This document shows positions 28,528 to 38,362 of a DNA stretch of 64,000 nt, one piece after another. The stretch covers positions 62,001 through 126,000 of the forward strand of contig JADJLN010000006.1 in assembly GCA_016710115.1 (NCBI GenBank). The letters are read 5' to 3'. The notes under the pieces are model-generated. The model was not told the origin of the DNA and did not search any database. It worked only from the letters and a program-made list of their open reading frames with translations. How positions within the stretch are numbered: the stretch's first letter is position 1; each line of letters begins with the position of its first letter. The stretch comes from Saprospiraceae bacterium. GTDB taxonomy: Bacteria > Bacteroidota > Bacteroidia > Chitinophagales > Saprospiraceae. Both the position numbers and the translations under genes were made by a program.

Positions 28528-29426
28528 ATGGGGACAGTCATCTTTATCGGTGGACCGACAGCATCCGGGAAAAGCCATTTGGGAATGGACCTCGGCTTCT
28601 TCTCTGAATACCATCATCCTTTCAGCGGACAGCAGACAGGTCTATCGGGGAATGGATATCGGTACGGCCAAGCCCACGATGGAGGAACAAGCACGTGTCC
28701 AACATCATTTGATTGATATCCGTGATCCGGATGAGCCATATAATGTCGGCCAATTCCGAGCAAGACGCTCTGGATCTATTGACAGACAAGTTGCACCAGC
28801 ATGAAGTCATCCTTGTCGTCGGAGGAACAGGCCTTTACCTGAAAGCCCTTCGTCATGGTCTTGATCATTTTCCATCCGTTTCCGGAGAGATCAGGCAATC
28901 CGTTCGGGAACGATTTGAAACGGAAGGCCTCCATTCACTTCAGGTATGGTTGACGGAAATCGATCCTCAATATGCCCGACAGGTCGACATGGCCAATCCA
29001 CATCGTCTCATGCGGGCTATCGCGGTAACGATCCAGTCCGGCCTGCCCTACTCTTCCTTCCTTCGAAACGAACCGAGACCAAGATCCTTCAGGATCCTCC
29101 CCATCCTTCTGGAGCCCGATCGGTCCTGGTTATATGAACGGATCGACCATCGGGTTCTCGCCATGATCGAGCAGGGCCTGGTAGAGGAAGTGCAGCGGCT
29201 CACCCCGTTTCGCCATCAGGATCCATTGCGGACAGTAGGATATCAGGAGTTGTTTGAATGGATGGATGGGCGGCACACGTTGGAAGATGCGGTAAAGGCC
29301 ATCCAGCAACACACACGGCAGTTTGCGAAACGCCAGCTGACCTGGTTTCGGAAGGAATCGGACTGGATCAGATTGAAACCCACGACTGATGCCGATCTGA
29401 CTCGTCAGGTAATGGCCCTTATTTGA
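28528..29426 (+). CDS. miaA: tRNA dimethylallyltransferase MiaA (two frameshifts)
   Basis: Transfers dimethylallyl to A37 of tRNAs reading U-starting codons. The P-loop is FIGGPTASGKSHLGMDL; then ILSADSRQVYRGMDIGTAKP, HHLIDIRDPDEPYNVGQF, and VVGGTGLYLKALRHGLD. The C-terminal region contains PFRHQDPLRTVGYQELFEWM and RQFAKRQLTWFRK. Two surplus bases break the frame: one at 28590-28595 (CCTCGGC), one at 28755-28759 (TTCCGAG, expected TTCGAG). Removing them gives 298 residues, the usual length. The stop lies 8 bases inside the convergent ArsC-like gene. Confidence 0.93.
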
Positions 29427-29782
29427 TCAATTCCAGAACTCGTTCCGGTGGCCGGCCAATCACCGCTTTGTCATCCATGATGGCGATCGGGCGCTGGATC
29501 AGTTTGGGATTTTCCACCATGACCTTGACCCATTCGTCCTCTGAAAACAGTTTGCCCTTGAATTTTTCCTTGTACAGCGATTCTTCCTTACGAACCAGAT
29601 CAAATGCCGATATACCCAGTTTCTTCAACACCGACTTGAGATCCTGAACGGTCAACGGCGTGTCCAGATAGAGCATGATCCTTGGAGACCTTCCTGCATC
29701 TTCCCAGGATCTGGAGTGCTTCCCTGCTTTTCTGACACCTGGGGTTATGAAAGAAGTTAATTGGGCTCGAATTTGTGGTCAC
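29419..29782 (-). CDS. ArsC/Spx-type glutaredoxin-fold protein (one frameshift)
   Basis: Small arsenate-reductase-family protein. The N-terminal part NFFHNPRCQKSREALQIL carries the single active-site cysteine (NPRCQKS, a CX2S form). The C-terminal half has VENPKLIQRPIAIMDDKAVI with the conserved RP of the ArsC fold. The frame breaks at 29704-29708: coding-strand CCTGGGAAG should be CCTGGAAG, giving ILEDAGRSPRIMLYLD and 120 residues. The start is GTG 29782 (no ATG is near). Without the second and third ArsC cysteines, a glutathione-dependent arsenate reductase or a YffB-like redox role are both possible. Confidence 0.8.
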
Positions 29783-29876
29783 GGGTTGACATTTTACTGA
29801 AAAAACCTGCTTATCCAAACAAATGCCCCCAAATATGGGTAATTTTGATCCCTTCACAAGTAATTCAACCCACAAC

Positions 29877-32267
29877 ATGGTGCAATCCGTACGAATCACT
29901 GCCCTACTCCTATTGTTGGCAGGGACATTGTGTGCTCAAACAAATTTCAATCTCACCAAGGTCGCCAATGTTCCCTATGCTGAAGGGTGCAATGACATTT
30001 GGGGATATGTCGATACAGCGGGAACAGAGTATGCCATTCTTGGCACGCGGCAGGCGACCGCCATACTAAACCTGTCTGATCCGGCAAACCCGGTTGAGGT
30101 TGCCTACATTCCCGGATCCACATCTACCTGGCGGGATATGAAGACATGGGGACATTTCGCTTATGTTACAGCAGATGCCGGCAATGACGGTTTGCTGATC
30201 ATCAACCTGGAAGGGTTGCCGGATAAGGTTACCTGGGAATTCTGGAAGCCCGATCTGACAATCAATGGCAATACAGCAAATATGCAGCGATGCCATAATC
30301 TCTATATCGATGAAAAAGGATATGCTTATCTATCCGGCTGTAACCCGTTAAACAACGGTGGAGTCATCATCTTTGATGTGCACACAACACCAGGACAACC
30401 TGTGTTGGTCGGCCATGCAGAGCCTGTGTATTCTCATGACAATATCTGCCGAGGCGACACCCTGTACAGTGCCAATCTCGGCCAGGGTGCCTATATCACG
30501 GATGTTTCGGACAAAGAGACACCGGTCACGCTGGGTATCCAGGAAACATCGTTTGATTTTTGTCACAATGTCTGGATCTCTGATGACAGCAAGTATATGT
30601 TTACCACAGATGAAAAGGCCAATGCATTTATGGATGCCTATGATATCAGTGATGTAAATAACATAAAACTTCTGGACAAATATCAGCCTGTCGATACTCG
30701 TCAAACGGGTGTTATTCCGCATAATACGCACTATCTCGACGGATATAATATCGTTTCCTGGTATACAGACGGCGTCAAGGTTGTTGACTCTCACAAGCCG
30801 GACAATCTGGTGGAGATTGCCAATTTTGACACCTATCTGGGAGGCGGTACCGGCTTTCAAGGTGACTGGGGTGCCTATCCCTACTTGCCCAGCGGCCTGA
30901 TCCTGGTTTCGGATATCAACACCTGCCTGTGGGTTTTTGATGCCAATTACGTTCGTGCAAGCTATCTAGAAGGGATTGTGATCGATGCCATTACAAAAGA
31001 TCCGATTCAGGGAGCGGAAGTTGTTATCCAGAATGTGCAGCCAAATGATGAAATCAGCGGTCCTGATGGCACCTTTAAAACTGGGAGCAACCAGGATGGA
31101 AACCTCACCGTCCGAACAACGAAGACAGGCTATCTTCCCAGCCAGAAAACGTTTGCATGCACAGCAGGTGAGGTCACAGATGTAACCATTGAATTAACAC
31201 CCCTTGCCACCACCAGTGTGACGGGTCTTGTTCTCGATAAGGAAACTGGCGAACCTGTCGCAGGTGCACTGATCTGGTATCAATCGACAATTGTAGAAGA
31301 CATCAATTACGCCGCAGTCTCTGAATTGGATGGTACCTATGCCATAGACAATATCTATCTGGGCGACTATGAGGTGATAGCCGGAGCATGGAGTTATGAT
31401 TATGGGGTGATCGAAGCACTGAATATCAGCGGACAAGCAGACCAGGTTCTGGAATTGGGCCGGGCTTACCGCGATGACTTTGTTTTTGACTATGGCTGGT
31501 TTGTATCAGGCACAGCAAATGTTGGGCAGTGGGAACGCGGTATTCCTGAAGGAACCACCAGTGGCAACCTGGAAGTCAATCCATCTGCAGATCTGTCGGA
31601 TGATCTCGGGAACACCTGTTATGTGACTGGATTGAATGCGGGATCATCTCTCGGCGAGTTCGATCTGGACAATGGCTCCAGCAATCTGCTTTCTCCTACC
31701 ATGGACTTGAGTGGATATCTCGCTCCAGCCATATTCTATAACGCCTGGTTTGTCAATACAGGTGGCAATAACATGCCCAATGACACTTTGAAAGTCTGGT
31801 TGACCGATGGCACAACAGATGTCCTGGTTCGGACATATACGGGTGATCAGGATGGATGGAAACCACGAGACTCCATCTACGTGCTGGACCATTTTGCTGA
31901 TGTATCCAATATCCGGATTCGATTCGCTGTGAATGACGAACCGAGTTCGGGGCATATCGTCGAAGCGGGTATTGATGCATTCCTGGTAGCCGAAACAAAG
32001 ACATCGGCAAATGAAGATGTAGTTATTTCAGACATCTTGACCGTTTCGCCCAATCCATCTGCAACCGATTTTCGGATCACACTACCTCAGTCACAATGGG
32101 CAGGCGCTTTGTTCCAGATCTATAATGATCTCGGGCAGCAGATTGAATACGGTGTGTTGCAGGATGGCAGGACATTGGGCCAGAATTGGAGTCCCGGCCT
32201 CTATGTGATGACGATGACGAATGGAGACCAGACACAAAGCATCCGGTTGATTAAGGCGGATCAATAA
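29877..32267 (+). CDS. Choice-of-anchor B (LVIVD-repeat) T9SS cargo protein
   Basis: 796 residues. A signal peptide (SVRITALLLLLAGTLCAQ) is followed by a beta-propeller-like region of LVIVD-type repeats (AILNLSDPANPVEVAYIPGS, YITDVSDKETPVTLGIQE, YDISDVNNIKLLDKY). Next come two carboxypeptidase-regulatory-like beta domains (LEGIVIDAITKDPIQGAEVV, VTGLVLDKETGEPVAGALIW) and a further beta-rich domain. The C-terminus (TVSPNPSATDFRITLPQ ... SPGLYVMTM) is a type A T9SS sorting domain. Secreted or surface-anchored. It has its own terminator 22 bases downstream. ATG 29877 is preferred to 29823 because it places the signal peptide at the N-terminus. Ligand unknown. Confidence 0.88.
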   Translation: MVQSVRITALLLLLAGTLCAQTNFNLTKVANVPYAEGCNDIWGYVDTAGTEYAILGTRQATAILNLSDPANPVEVAYIPGSTSTWRDMKTWGHFAYVTADAGNDGLLIINLEGLPDKVTWEFWKPDLTINGNTANMQRCHNLYIDEKGYAYLSGCNPLNNGGVIIFDVHTTPGQPVLVGHAEPVYSHDNICRGDTLYSANLGQGAYITDVSDKETPVTLGIQETSFDFCHNVWISDDSKYMFTTDEKANAFMDAYDISDVNNIKLLDKYQPVDTRQTGVIPHNTHYLDGYNIVSWYTDGVKVVDSHKPDNLVEIANFDTYLGGGTGFQGDWGAYPYLPSGLILVSDINTCLWVFDANYVRASYLEGIVIDAITKDPIQGAEVVIQNVQPNDEISGPDGTFKTGSNQDGNLTVRTTKTGYLPSQKTFACTAGEVTDVTIELTPLATTSVTGLVLDKETGEPVAGALIWYQSTIVEDINYAAVSELDGTYAIDNIYLGDYEVIAGAWSYDYGVIEALNISGQADQVLELGRAYRDDFVFDYGWFVSGTANVGQWERGIPEGTTSGNLEVNPSADLSDDLGNTCYVTGLNAGSSLGEFDLDNGSSNLLSPTMDLSGYLAPAIFYNAWFVNTGGNNMPNDTLKVWLTDGTTDVLVRTYTGDQDGWKPRDSIYVLDHFADVSNIRIRFAVNDEPSSGHIVEAGIDAFLVAETKTSANEDVVISDILTVSPNPSATDFRITLPQSQWAGALFQIYNDLGQQIEYGVLQDGRTLGQNWSPGLYVMTMTNGDQTQSIRLIKADQ

Positions 32268-32655
32268 CCCGAACTGATTGTGCTGTTTAAAGGAGGCTGC
32301 AATGGTTACTTGCAGCCTCCTTTTTTATCAGACAGCCGGAAGTATCCGCGTATGTTGGATGCTATCCAGAATTAAAATCACTGTATGCCGGATTCCTCTT
32401 CATGTTCTCCAGAGTTCAATCTGGAGCGCCGATGAATGCGTGATGAATCCATAGCAGCCAACCGTTGAATCCAACGCATGCCAAGGCCAAATAATCCAGG
32501 GCCAGATCAATCGAACAATGACTAAAGAAATGCATACCAGGCATTTGGAACGAACACAAAGAAATGTGTCCAATTGCCATAAGAATGGATTTGTTTGACG
32601 AGATGCAGACAGGAAATACGACTCAATCTGATCTGTATAGAACGGATCTGAATCT
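32268..32655. other. Gene-free stretch between convergent genes
   Basis: After the terminator at 32289-32326 I see no gene. A 7-bp hairpin CTCCAGA/TCTGGAG (32407-32426) lies on the 3' side of the minus-strand protease gene and might act in its termination, though it lacks a T-run. Confidence 0.4.
32289..32326 (+). terminator. Intrinsic terminator after the LVIVD-repeat gene
   Basis: Stem AAAGGAGGCTGCAA / TTGCAGCCTCCTTT, 7-base loop, followed by T residues. It is nearly symmetrical, so it can also stop minus-strand transcription. Confidence 0.88.
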
Positions 32656-34494
32656 TCAGGGCTTGGCAGAATGGTTGACATCGCCATACTTCACGGCAAT
32701 GAAATTCAGCTGATCACTTCCGGCATCCAGGTAGGGAAGCTCCCATGATGTGATGTACGGAGGCAGGCTGTCATCCGTAACAAAGATCCATGACGGCACT
32801 TCAGAAAACCCTTTGATCAGGTCAAGCAGCAGTTTGCGCAAAACGGAGATGTCGCCGACAGAAATGTTTCCTGAATTGTTGACGTCTCCTGCGACGGAGG
32901 CGTAAGGAGTGGGTAAGGCATCCAGCCCGACGATGTATTTGTTGAGTAGAACGATATCGCCGATACTGACCCCGAATCCATCATCCCCATCCCTGGCCGC
33001 AGTAATGGTATAGTCTTCACCGACAGGTACCTGGCTGAACACATAGTTGCCTTCAGAATCAGTTACCGAAATGGAAGATCCGTTCGGTCCGGCCAATGTA
33101 ACCTGCACATTGGGAACCGGAAACCCGACGGGTGTTTTAATGGAACCTGCCAGATCGACCACAGTTTTGATATCCTGCAATCCGTTCAGTGAGGTTACGC
33201 TTGTATTATCCGGATCCAGCCAGTCTCTCAACCGGGAAGAAGATGCCCCTCCTCCTGTCCATGAGCGTTGTAATCGACCATACCACAATGCATTTGACGT
33301 GCATGAAGCAGCGCCTCCGTTCAACTGCGCGATGACACGACCCTGAGGATCAAAAAAAGGTGCTCCCGAACTACCGGGCTCTGATGTCCCCAGATCGAGA
33401 TAGACCCGATAGTGGTGCAAGGCAGGTGTTTTGATCCCGTTACTCCAGTTGACCGGGGTCTGCCAGATGGTGATCGCCTGGGAATCAACAGACACTTTTT
33501 TAATATCGGCACTCGGATGGTGGATCATAAAGCAGGCAGACGGCAGATAATTGTCTGCCCGATTCCAACCTGCGTAATGACTCTCCCATGCATCAGGTGG
33601 AGATTGGTCCATTTCCAGCAAAAGCATATCACTATCAGCCCATTTGGCTCGTAGCTGGCTACCGGTTACTTTGTAAAAATCCGGTTCTTCGGCAGGATTA
33701 GAACAAGTTGAACTTTGATACCGAAAATGGTAAGCCCAGAACTGGTAAAGTGGTGTGTAACCATATTGACAGTGAAAAGCACTCAGGATATACGGGGTTT
33801 TATCCTGCCGAACATTATTCATCAGGGCTCCGGTACACCAACTGATCCCTTCCTGAAAAACACACATGATCCGCACCGTGCTTTTGGAAGCAAGTTGGAT
33901 GTCTGGATCATTTGTACAGGCGATATTGACATTACAGGGCAAGGAGGCGCCAAAACCCAGGCCTCGGCCTGCCTCTTCGGCATCCAATCCCGGCTTGAAA
34001 TCCTGATTGAACGCATAATAAATATGGTCCAGGTTCAACTCAACCGGGCCATTGGGTGACTGAAACTCCAGATGGCAGCGCTCACCCTGCACTGGCCCCA
34101 GGGTGAAGAGTGCTTGTCCGCGCAGATCGCGATAGGAAATCGTTTCCACGACGCGATTTTGTTCATCTCTGACGATCAGCTTTGACCCAGGTTCAAGTGG
34201 CAATTCAGAGGTTGTCAGGATCAGAGCTGATGCCCCGGGAGCGAACAGATCACATGTCCAGGTATAACCACGGACGTCCGCGGTCCACTGCCCATGATGG
34301 TCGGACGAGATCGTTTCTTTCAACGGGACAGCAAATCGGGGAACGAGTCCAGACCGCGCATCTTCCTCCACAACCTGTTGGATATCCGGTGGGGTCAGGA
34401 CGATCTCCGCAACTGTGGCAGGAGATTGGGGTCCTTGTGCGTACAACAGGGTACAGCTGACCACCAGCAGGCCGAACAAGAGCGGACGAATCAT
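32656..34494 (-). CDS. Secreted trypsin-like serine protease with SpaA/CarboxypepD-like and dockerin-like domains
   Basis: 612 residues. Signal peptide MIRPLLFGLLVVSCTLLYAQ, then a propeptide-like region. A lysyl-endopeptidase-like S1 domain has the triad in YILSAFHCQYGY (His), KWADSDMLLLEM (Asp) and TSEPGSSGAPFFDP (Ser). It has several cysteine pairs (SLPCNVNIACTND, SWCTG, SSTCSNP, ASCTS). A beta domain follows (SIKTPVGFPVPNVQVTLAGP), then a dockerin-I-like repeat pair (GFGVSIGDIVLLNKYIVGL and GNISVGDISVLRKLLLDLI). The protein ends at VKYGDVNHSAKP without a T9SS sorting domain. Either the C-terminus is lost or the dockerin part anchors it. A TATCTTTA box lies 22 bases upstream of the ATG. 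Confidence 0.85.
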   Translation of the reverse strand: MIRPLLFGLLVVSCTLLYAQGPQSPATVAEIVLTPPDIQQVVEEDARSGLVPRFAVPLKETISSDHHGQWTADVRGYTWTCDLFAPGASALILTTSELPLEPGSKLIVRDEQNRVVETISYRDLRGQALFTLGPVQGERCHLEFQSPNGPVELNLDHIYYAFNQDFKPGLDAEEAGRGLGFGASLPCNVNIACTNDPDIQLASKSTVRIMCVFQEGISWCTGALMNNVRQDKTPYILSAFHCQYGYTPLYQFWAYHFRYQSSTCSNPAEEPDFYKVTGSQLRAKWADSDMLLLEMDQSPPDAWESHYAGWNRADNYLPSACFMIHHPSADIKKVSVDSQAITIWQTPVNWSNGIKTPALHHYRVYLDLGTSEPGSSGAPFFDPQGRVIAQLNGGAASCTSNALWYGRLQRSWTGGGASSSRLRDWLDPDNTSVTSLNGLQDIKTVVDLAGSIKTPVGFPVPNVQVTLAGPNGSSISVTDSEGNYVFSQVPVGEDYTITAARDGDDGFGVSIGDIVLLNKYIVGLDALPTPYASVAGDVNNSGNISVGDISVLRKLLLDLIKGFSEVPSWIFVTDDSLPPYITSWELPYLDAGSDQLNFIAVKYGDVNHSAKP

Positions 34495-34515
34495 TCAGGA
34501 TTATAATTTGACAGA

Positions 34516-34523
34516 TAAAGATA
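34516..34523 (-). promoter_or_regulatory. -7 element of the secreted protease
   Basis: Minus-strand TATCTTTA, 7 of 8 to TAnnTTTG, 21 bases before the ATG at 34494. Confidence 0.45.
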
Positions 34524-34649
34524 AATCAAAGTCGGTATCATTCCAAACAAGGATACGGATGCTCTTGTTCAAACATATTGCAAATCAATATATTACATGG
34601 GAAGGCTGGCAAAGTTTGTACCAAAATCAATCTGTATGGATGGAGGGAA

Positions 34650-34683
34650 AAACAAAAGGCCACCTTTCAGAAGAAAGGTGGCC
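34650..34683 (-). terminator. Terminator of tRNA-Glu
   Basis: Perfect 11-bp stem GGCCACCTTTC/GAAAGGTGGCC with a 4-base loop. On the minus strand it is followed by TTTTGTTTTT, directly downstream of the tRNA 3' end. Confidence 0.88.
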
Positions 34684-34684
34684 C

Positions 34685-34759
34685 TGGTAGTCCGTACGGG
34701 AATCGAACCCGTGTTACCAGAATGAAAATCTGGCGTCCTAACCCCTAGACGAACGGACC
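34685..34759 (-). tRNA. tRNA-Glu (anticodon TTC)
   Basis: 75 nt including encoded CCA. Read on the minus strand it begins GGTCCGTTCGTCTAGGGG. The acceptor stem GGTCCGT pairs with ACGGACT (first pair G-U). The anticodon arm CCAGA-TTTTCAT-TCTGG gives anticodon TTC, and the T-arm carries GGTTCGATTCC. It stands alone, with its own terminator. Confidence 0.95.
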
Positions 34760-34893
34760 ATTGTCAAACGGTTGGCAAAGATATAATTGCTACCAGAGAA
34801 AATCAAAACTTCACCGAAAAAACATTTGCACTTTTCAGAAGGGCAAATCACTCACCTTGTGGTCGTGTGAATTCAGTTCCATTGAATTCAGAT

Positions 34894-34901
34894 TACTTTT
34901 G
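34894..34901 (+). promoter_or_regulatory. -7 promoter element of gapA
   Basis: TACTTTTG, exact match, 19 bases before the ATG at 34921. Confidence 0.65.
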
Positions 34902-34920
34902 CTTCCAGAAACGTGTATGC

Positions 34921-35920
34921 ATGAAGAAGATTGCCATAAACGGGTTTGGTCGGATCGGTCCGACTGGCATTCCGCCATTTGATCGAACAGCCTGATTGTC
35001 GCATAGTTGCCATAAACGATCTGGCTGATGCGGCTACCCTGGCTCACCTGTTGAAATATGACTCTGCTCAGGGTCGATTCTCCGGTACCATTCAGCTCAA
35101 TCAAAAGGACCTGATCGTCAATGATCATCCGATCGTCATTCTCAGTGAACGGGATCCGTCCCAACTGCCCTGGAAAAACCTGGACGTAGATGTCGTACTG
35201 GAATGCACCGGTCTGTTTCGAACCAAGGAGAAGATGGCTCTACACCAACAGGCCGGGGCAAAAAAGGTCATTCTGTCAGCTCCTTCACAGGGGGATGATG
35301 TACCCAATTTTGTGCTGGGCGTCAATGACCATCTTCTGGATGCGTCTATCGATCTGCTCTCCAATGCTTCCTGTACAACGAATTGCCTGGGCCCTGTCAT
35401 CAAGATCATCGACGAACATTTTGGCCTGGAACGAGGCTTTATTTCGACGACTCATGCATATACAGCCGATCAACGATTGCAGGATGCTCCACACAAGGAC
35501 CTGCGTCGAGCCCGTGCAGCTGCCATGAACATTGTTCCTACCAGCACCGGTGCAGCCAGGGCCGTAAGCCTTGTTTATCCGGCGGTAGCGGGGAAACTCG
35601 ATGCCATCGCCTTCCGGGTGCCCGTCATTGCAGGTTCGCTCATTGATTGCAACCTTCTCCTGAAGAAGAATCCCACCGTGGATGAAATCAATGCCGAATT
35701 CAAAAAAGCAGCTGCAGGTGTGATGAAAGGTATCCTCCAATATACCGAAGAGCCGCTGGTTTCAAGTGACATTGTAGGGAATACCCATTCCAGTATTGTG
35801 GATGGCAATTTGACGCAAACCCAGGGCAATCTGGTCAAGATTATCTCGTGGTATGACAATGAAGGAGGGTATGCCGCTCGCCTGGCAGACATCACCATGC
35901 GGGTACTCGCCCTATCTTAG
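34921..35920 (+). CDS. gapA: Type I glyceraldehyde-3-phosphate dehydrogenase (one frameshift)
   Basis: Glycolytic/gluconeogenic NAD(P)-dependent enzyme. The N-terminus MKKIAINGFGRIG is the Rossmann motif. The catalytic cysteine is in LLSNASCTTNCLGPVIKII, with STHAYTADQRLQDAPHKDLR and SWYDNEGGYAARLADI following. A surplus C at 34959-34963 (TCCGA, expected TCGA) breaks the frame after residue 13; removing it reads GRIGRLAFRHLIEQPD and gives 332 residues. Without correction only an N-terminally truncated frame from 34946 is open. It lies 41 bases ahead of pgk, as in many Bacteroidota. Confidence 0.95.
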
Positions 35921-35936
35921 GACCGCCCCCCTTTTG

Positions 35937-35944
35937 TATCTTCG
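35937..35944 (+). promoter_or_regulatory. Possible -7 element before pgk
   Basis: TATCTTCG, 7 of 8 to TAnnTTTG, 17 bases before the pgk ATG. It suggests pgk has a promoter besides read-through from gapA. Confidence 0.4.
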
Positions 35945-35961
35945 CAGCAGAGAAAACGGCT

Positions 35962-37186
35962 ATGAAGAATCATTCATTTGCACAGAAAAAGGTGCTCGTC
36001 CGGGTTGACTTCAATGTTCCTCTCGACAGCAACCATCAGATCACCGATGATACCCGCATGCGGGCTGCTCTGCCAACGATCCAGCAAATTCTGGCAGGTG
36101 GCGGATCTGTCATCCTGATGTCTCACCTGGGTCGTCCGTTGAAAAAACGGCTTTCCGACGGGACTATCGACCGGGAAACGTTTTCGCTCCGACATCTGGT
36201 CGGACACCTTGCAAAACTGACTGGGGTGCCTGTCACATTCGCTGCGGATTGTATTGGCCCCGATGCGCAGGACGCCGCCAGATCGATCCTCCCGGGCGAA
36301 ATCCTGCTCCTGGAGAACACGAGATTCCACGAAGGGGAGGAAACGGGAGATCCGATCCTGGCACAACAACTGGCATCCCTCGGTGATATGTACATCAATG
36401 ATGCGTTTGGTACCGCACACCGAGCCCATGCTTCTACTGCCATCATAGCCCGGTATTTCACACCGGAAAATCGGGATTTCGGTTTCCTGATGGAAGCTGA
36501 ACTGACGAACGCAGCAAAAACAATGGACCATCCCGAACGACCTTTGTTGGCCATCGTTGGGGTGCCAAAGTCTCCGACAAGATCCTGCTCCTGGAAAATC
36601 TGCTCGATAAAGTGGATGCACTCATCATTGGAGGAGGAATGGCATACACGTTTATCCGGGCACAGGGTGGTGAAATTGGCAATTCCCTTGTTGAACCAGA
36701 TCGGCTGGACCTGGCCAGGAACTGATCGCAAAAGCCACACGTCAGCATGTACAACTCCTCCTCCCGACAGATTCCGTTATTGCTAACGCGTTTGCAGAGG
36801 ATGCTGAAACCAGGATCGTTCCCAGTGCCGAAATCCCTTCGGGTTGGATGGGATTGGATATCGGCCCGGAAGCCTGTACTGCATTCAGCAAACTGATCCT
36901 GGCTTCGAAAACAGTGCTCTGGAACGGCCCGATGGGTGTTTTTGAGATGCCTTCATTCGCTGCCGGAACCTTACAGGTGGCACAAGCTCTGGCACAAGCT
37001 ACCGACAAAGGAACGTTTACGTTGGTGGGCGGAGGTGATTCTGTGACAGCTGTCAATCAGATGGGCCTCACTGACAAGGTCAGTTTTGTCTCGACCGGTG
37101 GCGGCGCTATGCTGGAATTACTGGAAGGAAAAACCTTGCCTGGTGTGGCTGCAATTCGTGATCAGTCTGTCCAGCCAACCAGCTGA
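35962..37186 (+). CDS. pgk: Phosphoglycerate kinase (two frameshifts)
   Basis: Interconverts 1,3-bisphosphoglycerate and 3-phosphoglycerate with ATP formation. VLVRVDFNVPLDSNHQITDD is the substrate-binding start; VILMSHLGRP, LENTRFHEGEE and DAFGTAHRAHAST follow. The C-terminal nucleotide domain has NGPMGVFEMPSFAAGT and VGGGDSVTAVNQ. Two G residues are missing: in the run at 36559-36562 (expected AIVGGAKVSDKILLLENLLD) and at 36715-36719 (CCAGGAAC, expected CCAGGGAAC, giving LDLARELIAKA). With both restored the enzyme has 408 residues. The 3' end overlaps the convergent glycosyltransferase gene by 25 bases. Confidence 0.95.
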
Positions 37187-38256
37187 CGATACAACGCAAG
37201 GGTTTCCTTGATGCTGACATCCAGGTGAAGTGACTTGCGGATGTATGCGCGAGCTGCCCGTGCTTTCTGTTCCATAAATTCAGGATCCTCCACATAAGTC
37301 AAAACCGCTTTGGCTACCTGTTCGGAGTCACGTGCAGGAACAATCTGCCCCTGAATTGCTTCCGGCACAATTTCCCGATTACCCGGAATGTCTGTAACCA
37401 CAGGTGCGAGCCCCAGAGACACCCCTTCGATCAACGTCTTGTTCAGGCCTTCTCCTCCTGTAGAGGTGTTGACCACCACCGGCATGCCGCCATCAAAGGA
37501 AGAGGATCTGCCCTGGAATCCGGCAAAAATGATCTTCTCCCGAGCGGATGACCCTTCGAGCAATCTCAGATTCTCGGCAGTATCCATTCCGCTTCCAATC
37601 AACAACCAGTAAACCGGCGCAGATTCAGAAACTCGTTTGGCTGCTTTCAGTAACGTGGGTATGTCCTTGAACGGTCGATTGTTTGCGACGCTGACTACTG
37701 TAAATGCCCCTTCCGAAATGCCATACGGTTCCAGAGATGCCTTCCTGATCCCGGCATACCAGGATGGATCATGTCCTTTGGTGATCAATACGGTGGGATC
37801 TTTTCGAAACCAGAATTGACGTTGCAGGGACCGCCTGATCTCTGCGGTGATGCAAATAATGGCATCTACCCTGGGATGCAGGTACTTTAAATAAGCCGAG
37901 GGATCAAACCAGTGGACATGTCCTGCATATCCCCGGTAGAGGATCACTTTGACCGGAAGGCTTCTTGCTGCTTTCAGGCCATGAATCATGGCACGGCTAT
38001 TATACAGGTGCATGACGTCATACCCTCCTTCTTGAAGAATACGTCGCAGATCCCGTGTTTCCTGACGGTCGAATTTTGTTTTGGGATGGCAGAGGAATAT
38101 TTCCATTCCTGCATCACGAAACGCCTTCTCGTAGCTCGTTCCCGGGTAGGTCATGATGTCGACCTGTATCCCCTTTCGGGCAATTCCAATAAACATTTCC
38201 GCCTCCGGTCGAACCGAAATCGTCCCGCGGTAATCACTGACGACTAATACCTTCAT
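37162..38256 (-). CDS. Glycosyltransferase family 4-type protein
   Basis: GT-B fold glycosyltransferase of 364 residues, presumably cytosolic or membrane-associated. The N-terminus MKVLVVSDYRGTISVRPEAE and YDVMHLYNSRAMIHGLKAAR form the acceptor domain. The donor domain has VVSVANNRPFKDIPTLLKAA, YWLLIGSGMD, and STGGEGLNKTLIEGVSLGLA with the EX7E-like acid region. Donor and acceptor are unknown. I use ATG 38256; the in-frame extension to 38328 precedes the conserved start. It stands alone between pgk and the asparaginase gene. Confidence 0.82.
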   Translation of the reverse strand: MKVLVVSDYRGTISVRPEAEMFIGIARKGIQVDIMTYPGTSYEKAFRDAGMEIFLCHPKTKFDRQETRDLRRILQEGGYDVMHLYNSRAMIHGLKAARSLPVKVILYRGYAGHVHWFDPSAYLKYLHPRVDAIICITAEIRRSLQRQFWFRKDPTVLITKGHDPSWYAGIRKASLEPYGISEGAFTVVSVANNRPFKDIPTLLKAAKRVSESAPVYWLLIGSGMDTAENLRLLEGSSAREKIIFAGFQGRSSSFDGGMPVVVNTSTGGEGLNKTLIEGVSLGLAPVVTDIPGNREIVPEAIQGQIVPARDSEQVAKAVLTYVEDPEFMEQKARAARAYIRKSLHLDVSIKETLALYRQLVGWTD

Positions 38257-38362
38257 GTATGCAGTTGGTTTGGCAGTGCAAGCTACACCATCACCAGGTT
38301 TCTCCCTGAATATGAGATACAGGTTCATGGAAAAGCAGGTACATTCATGTAAATATCAAGGT

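Noticed and set aside
32400..32687. 95-codon minus-strand frame overlapping the 3' end of the secreted protease
   Set aside because: Overlaps the protease in another frame, has unusual composition, and no motif. It would only matter if an indel extends the protease, and the resulting tail does not look like a sorting domain.
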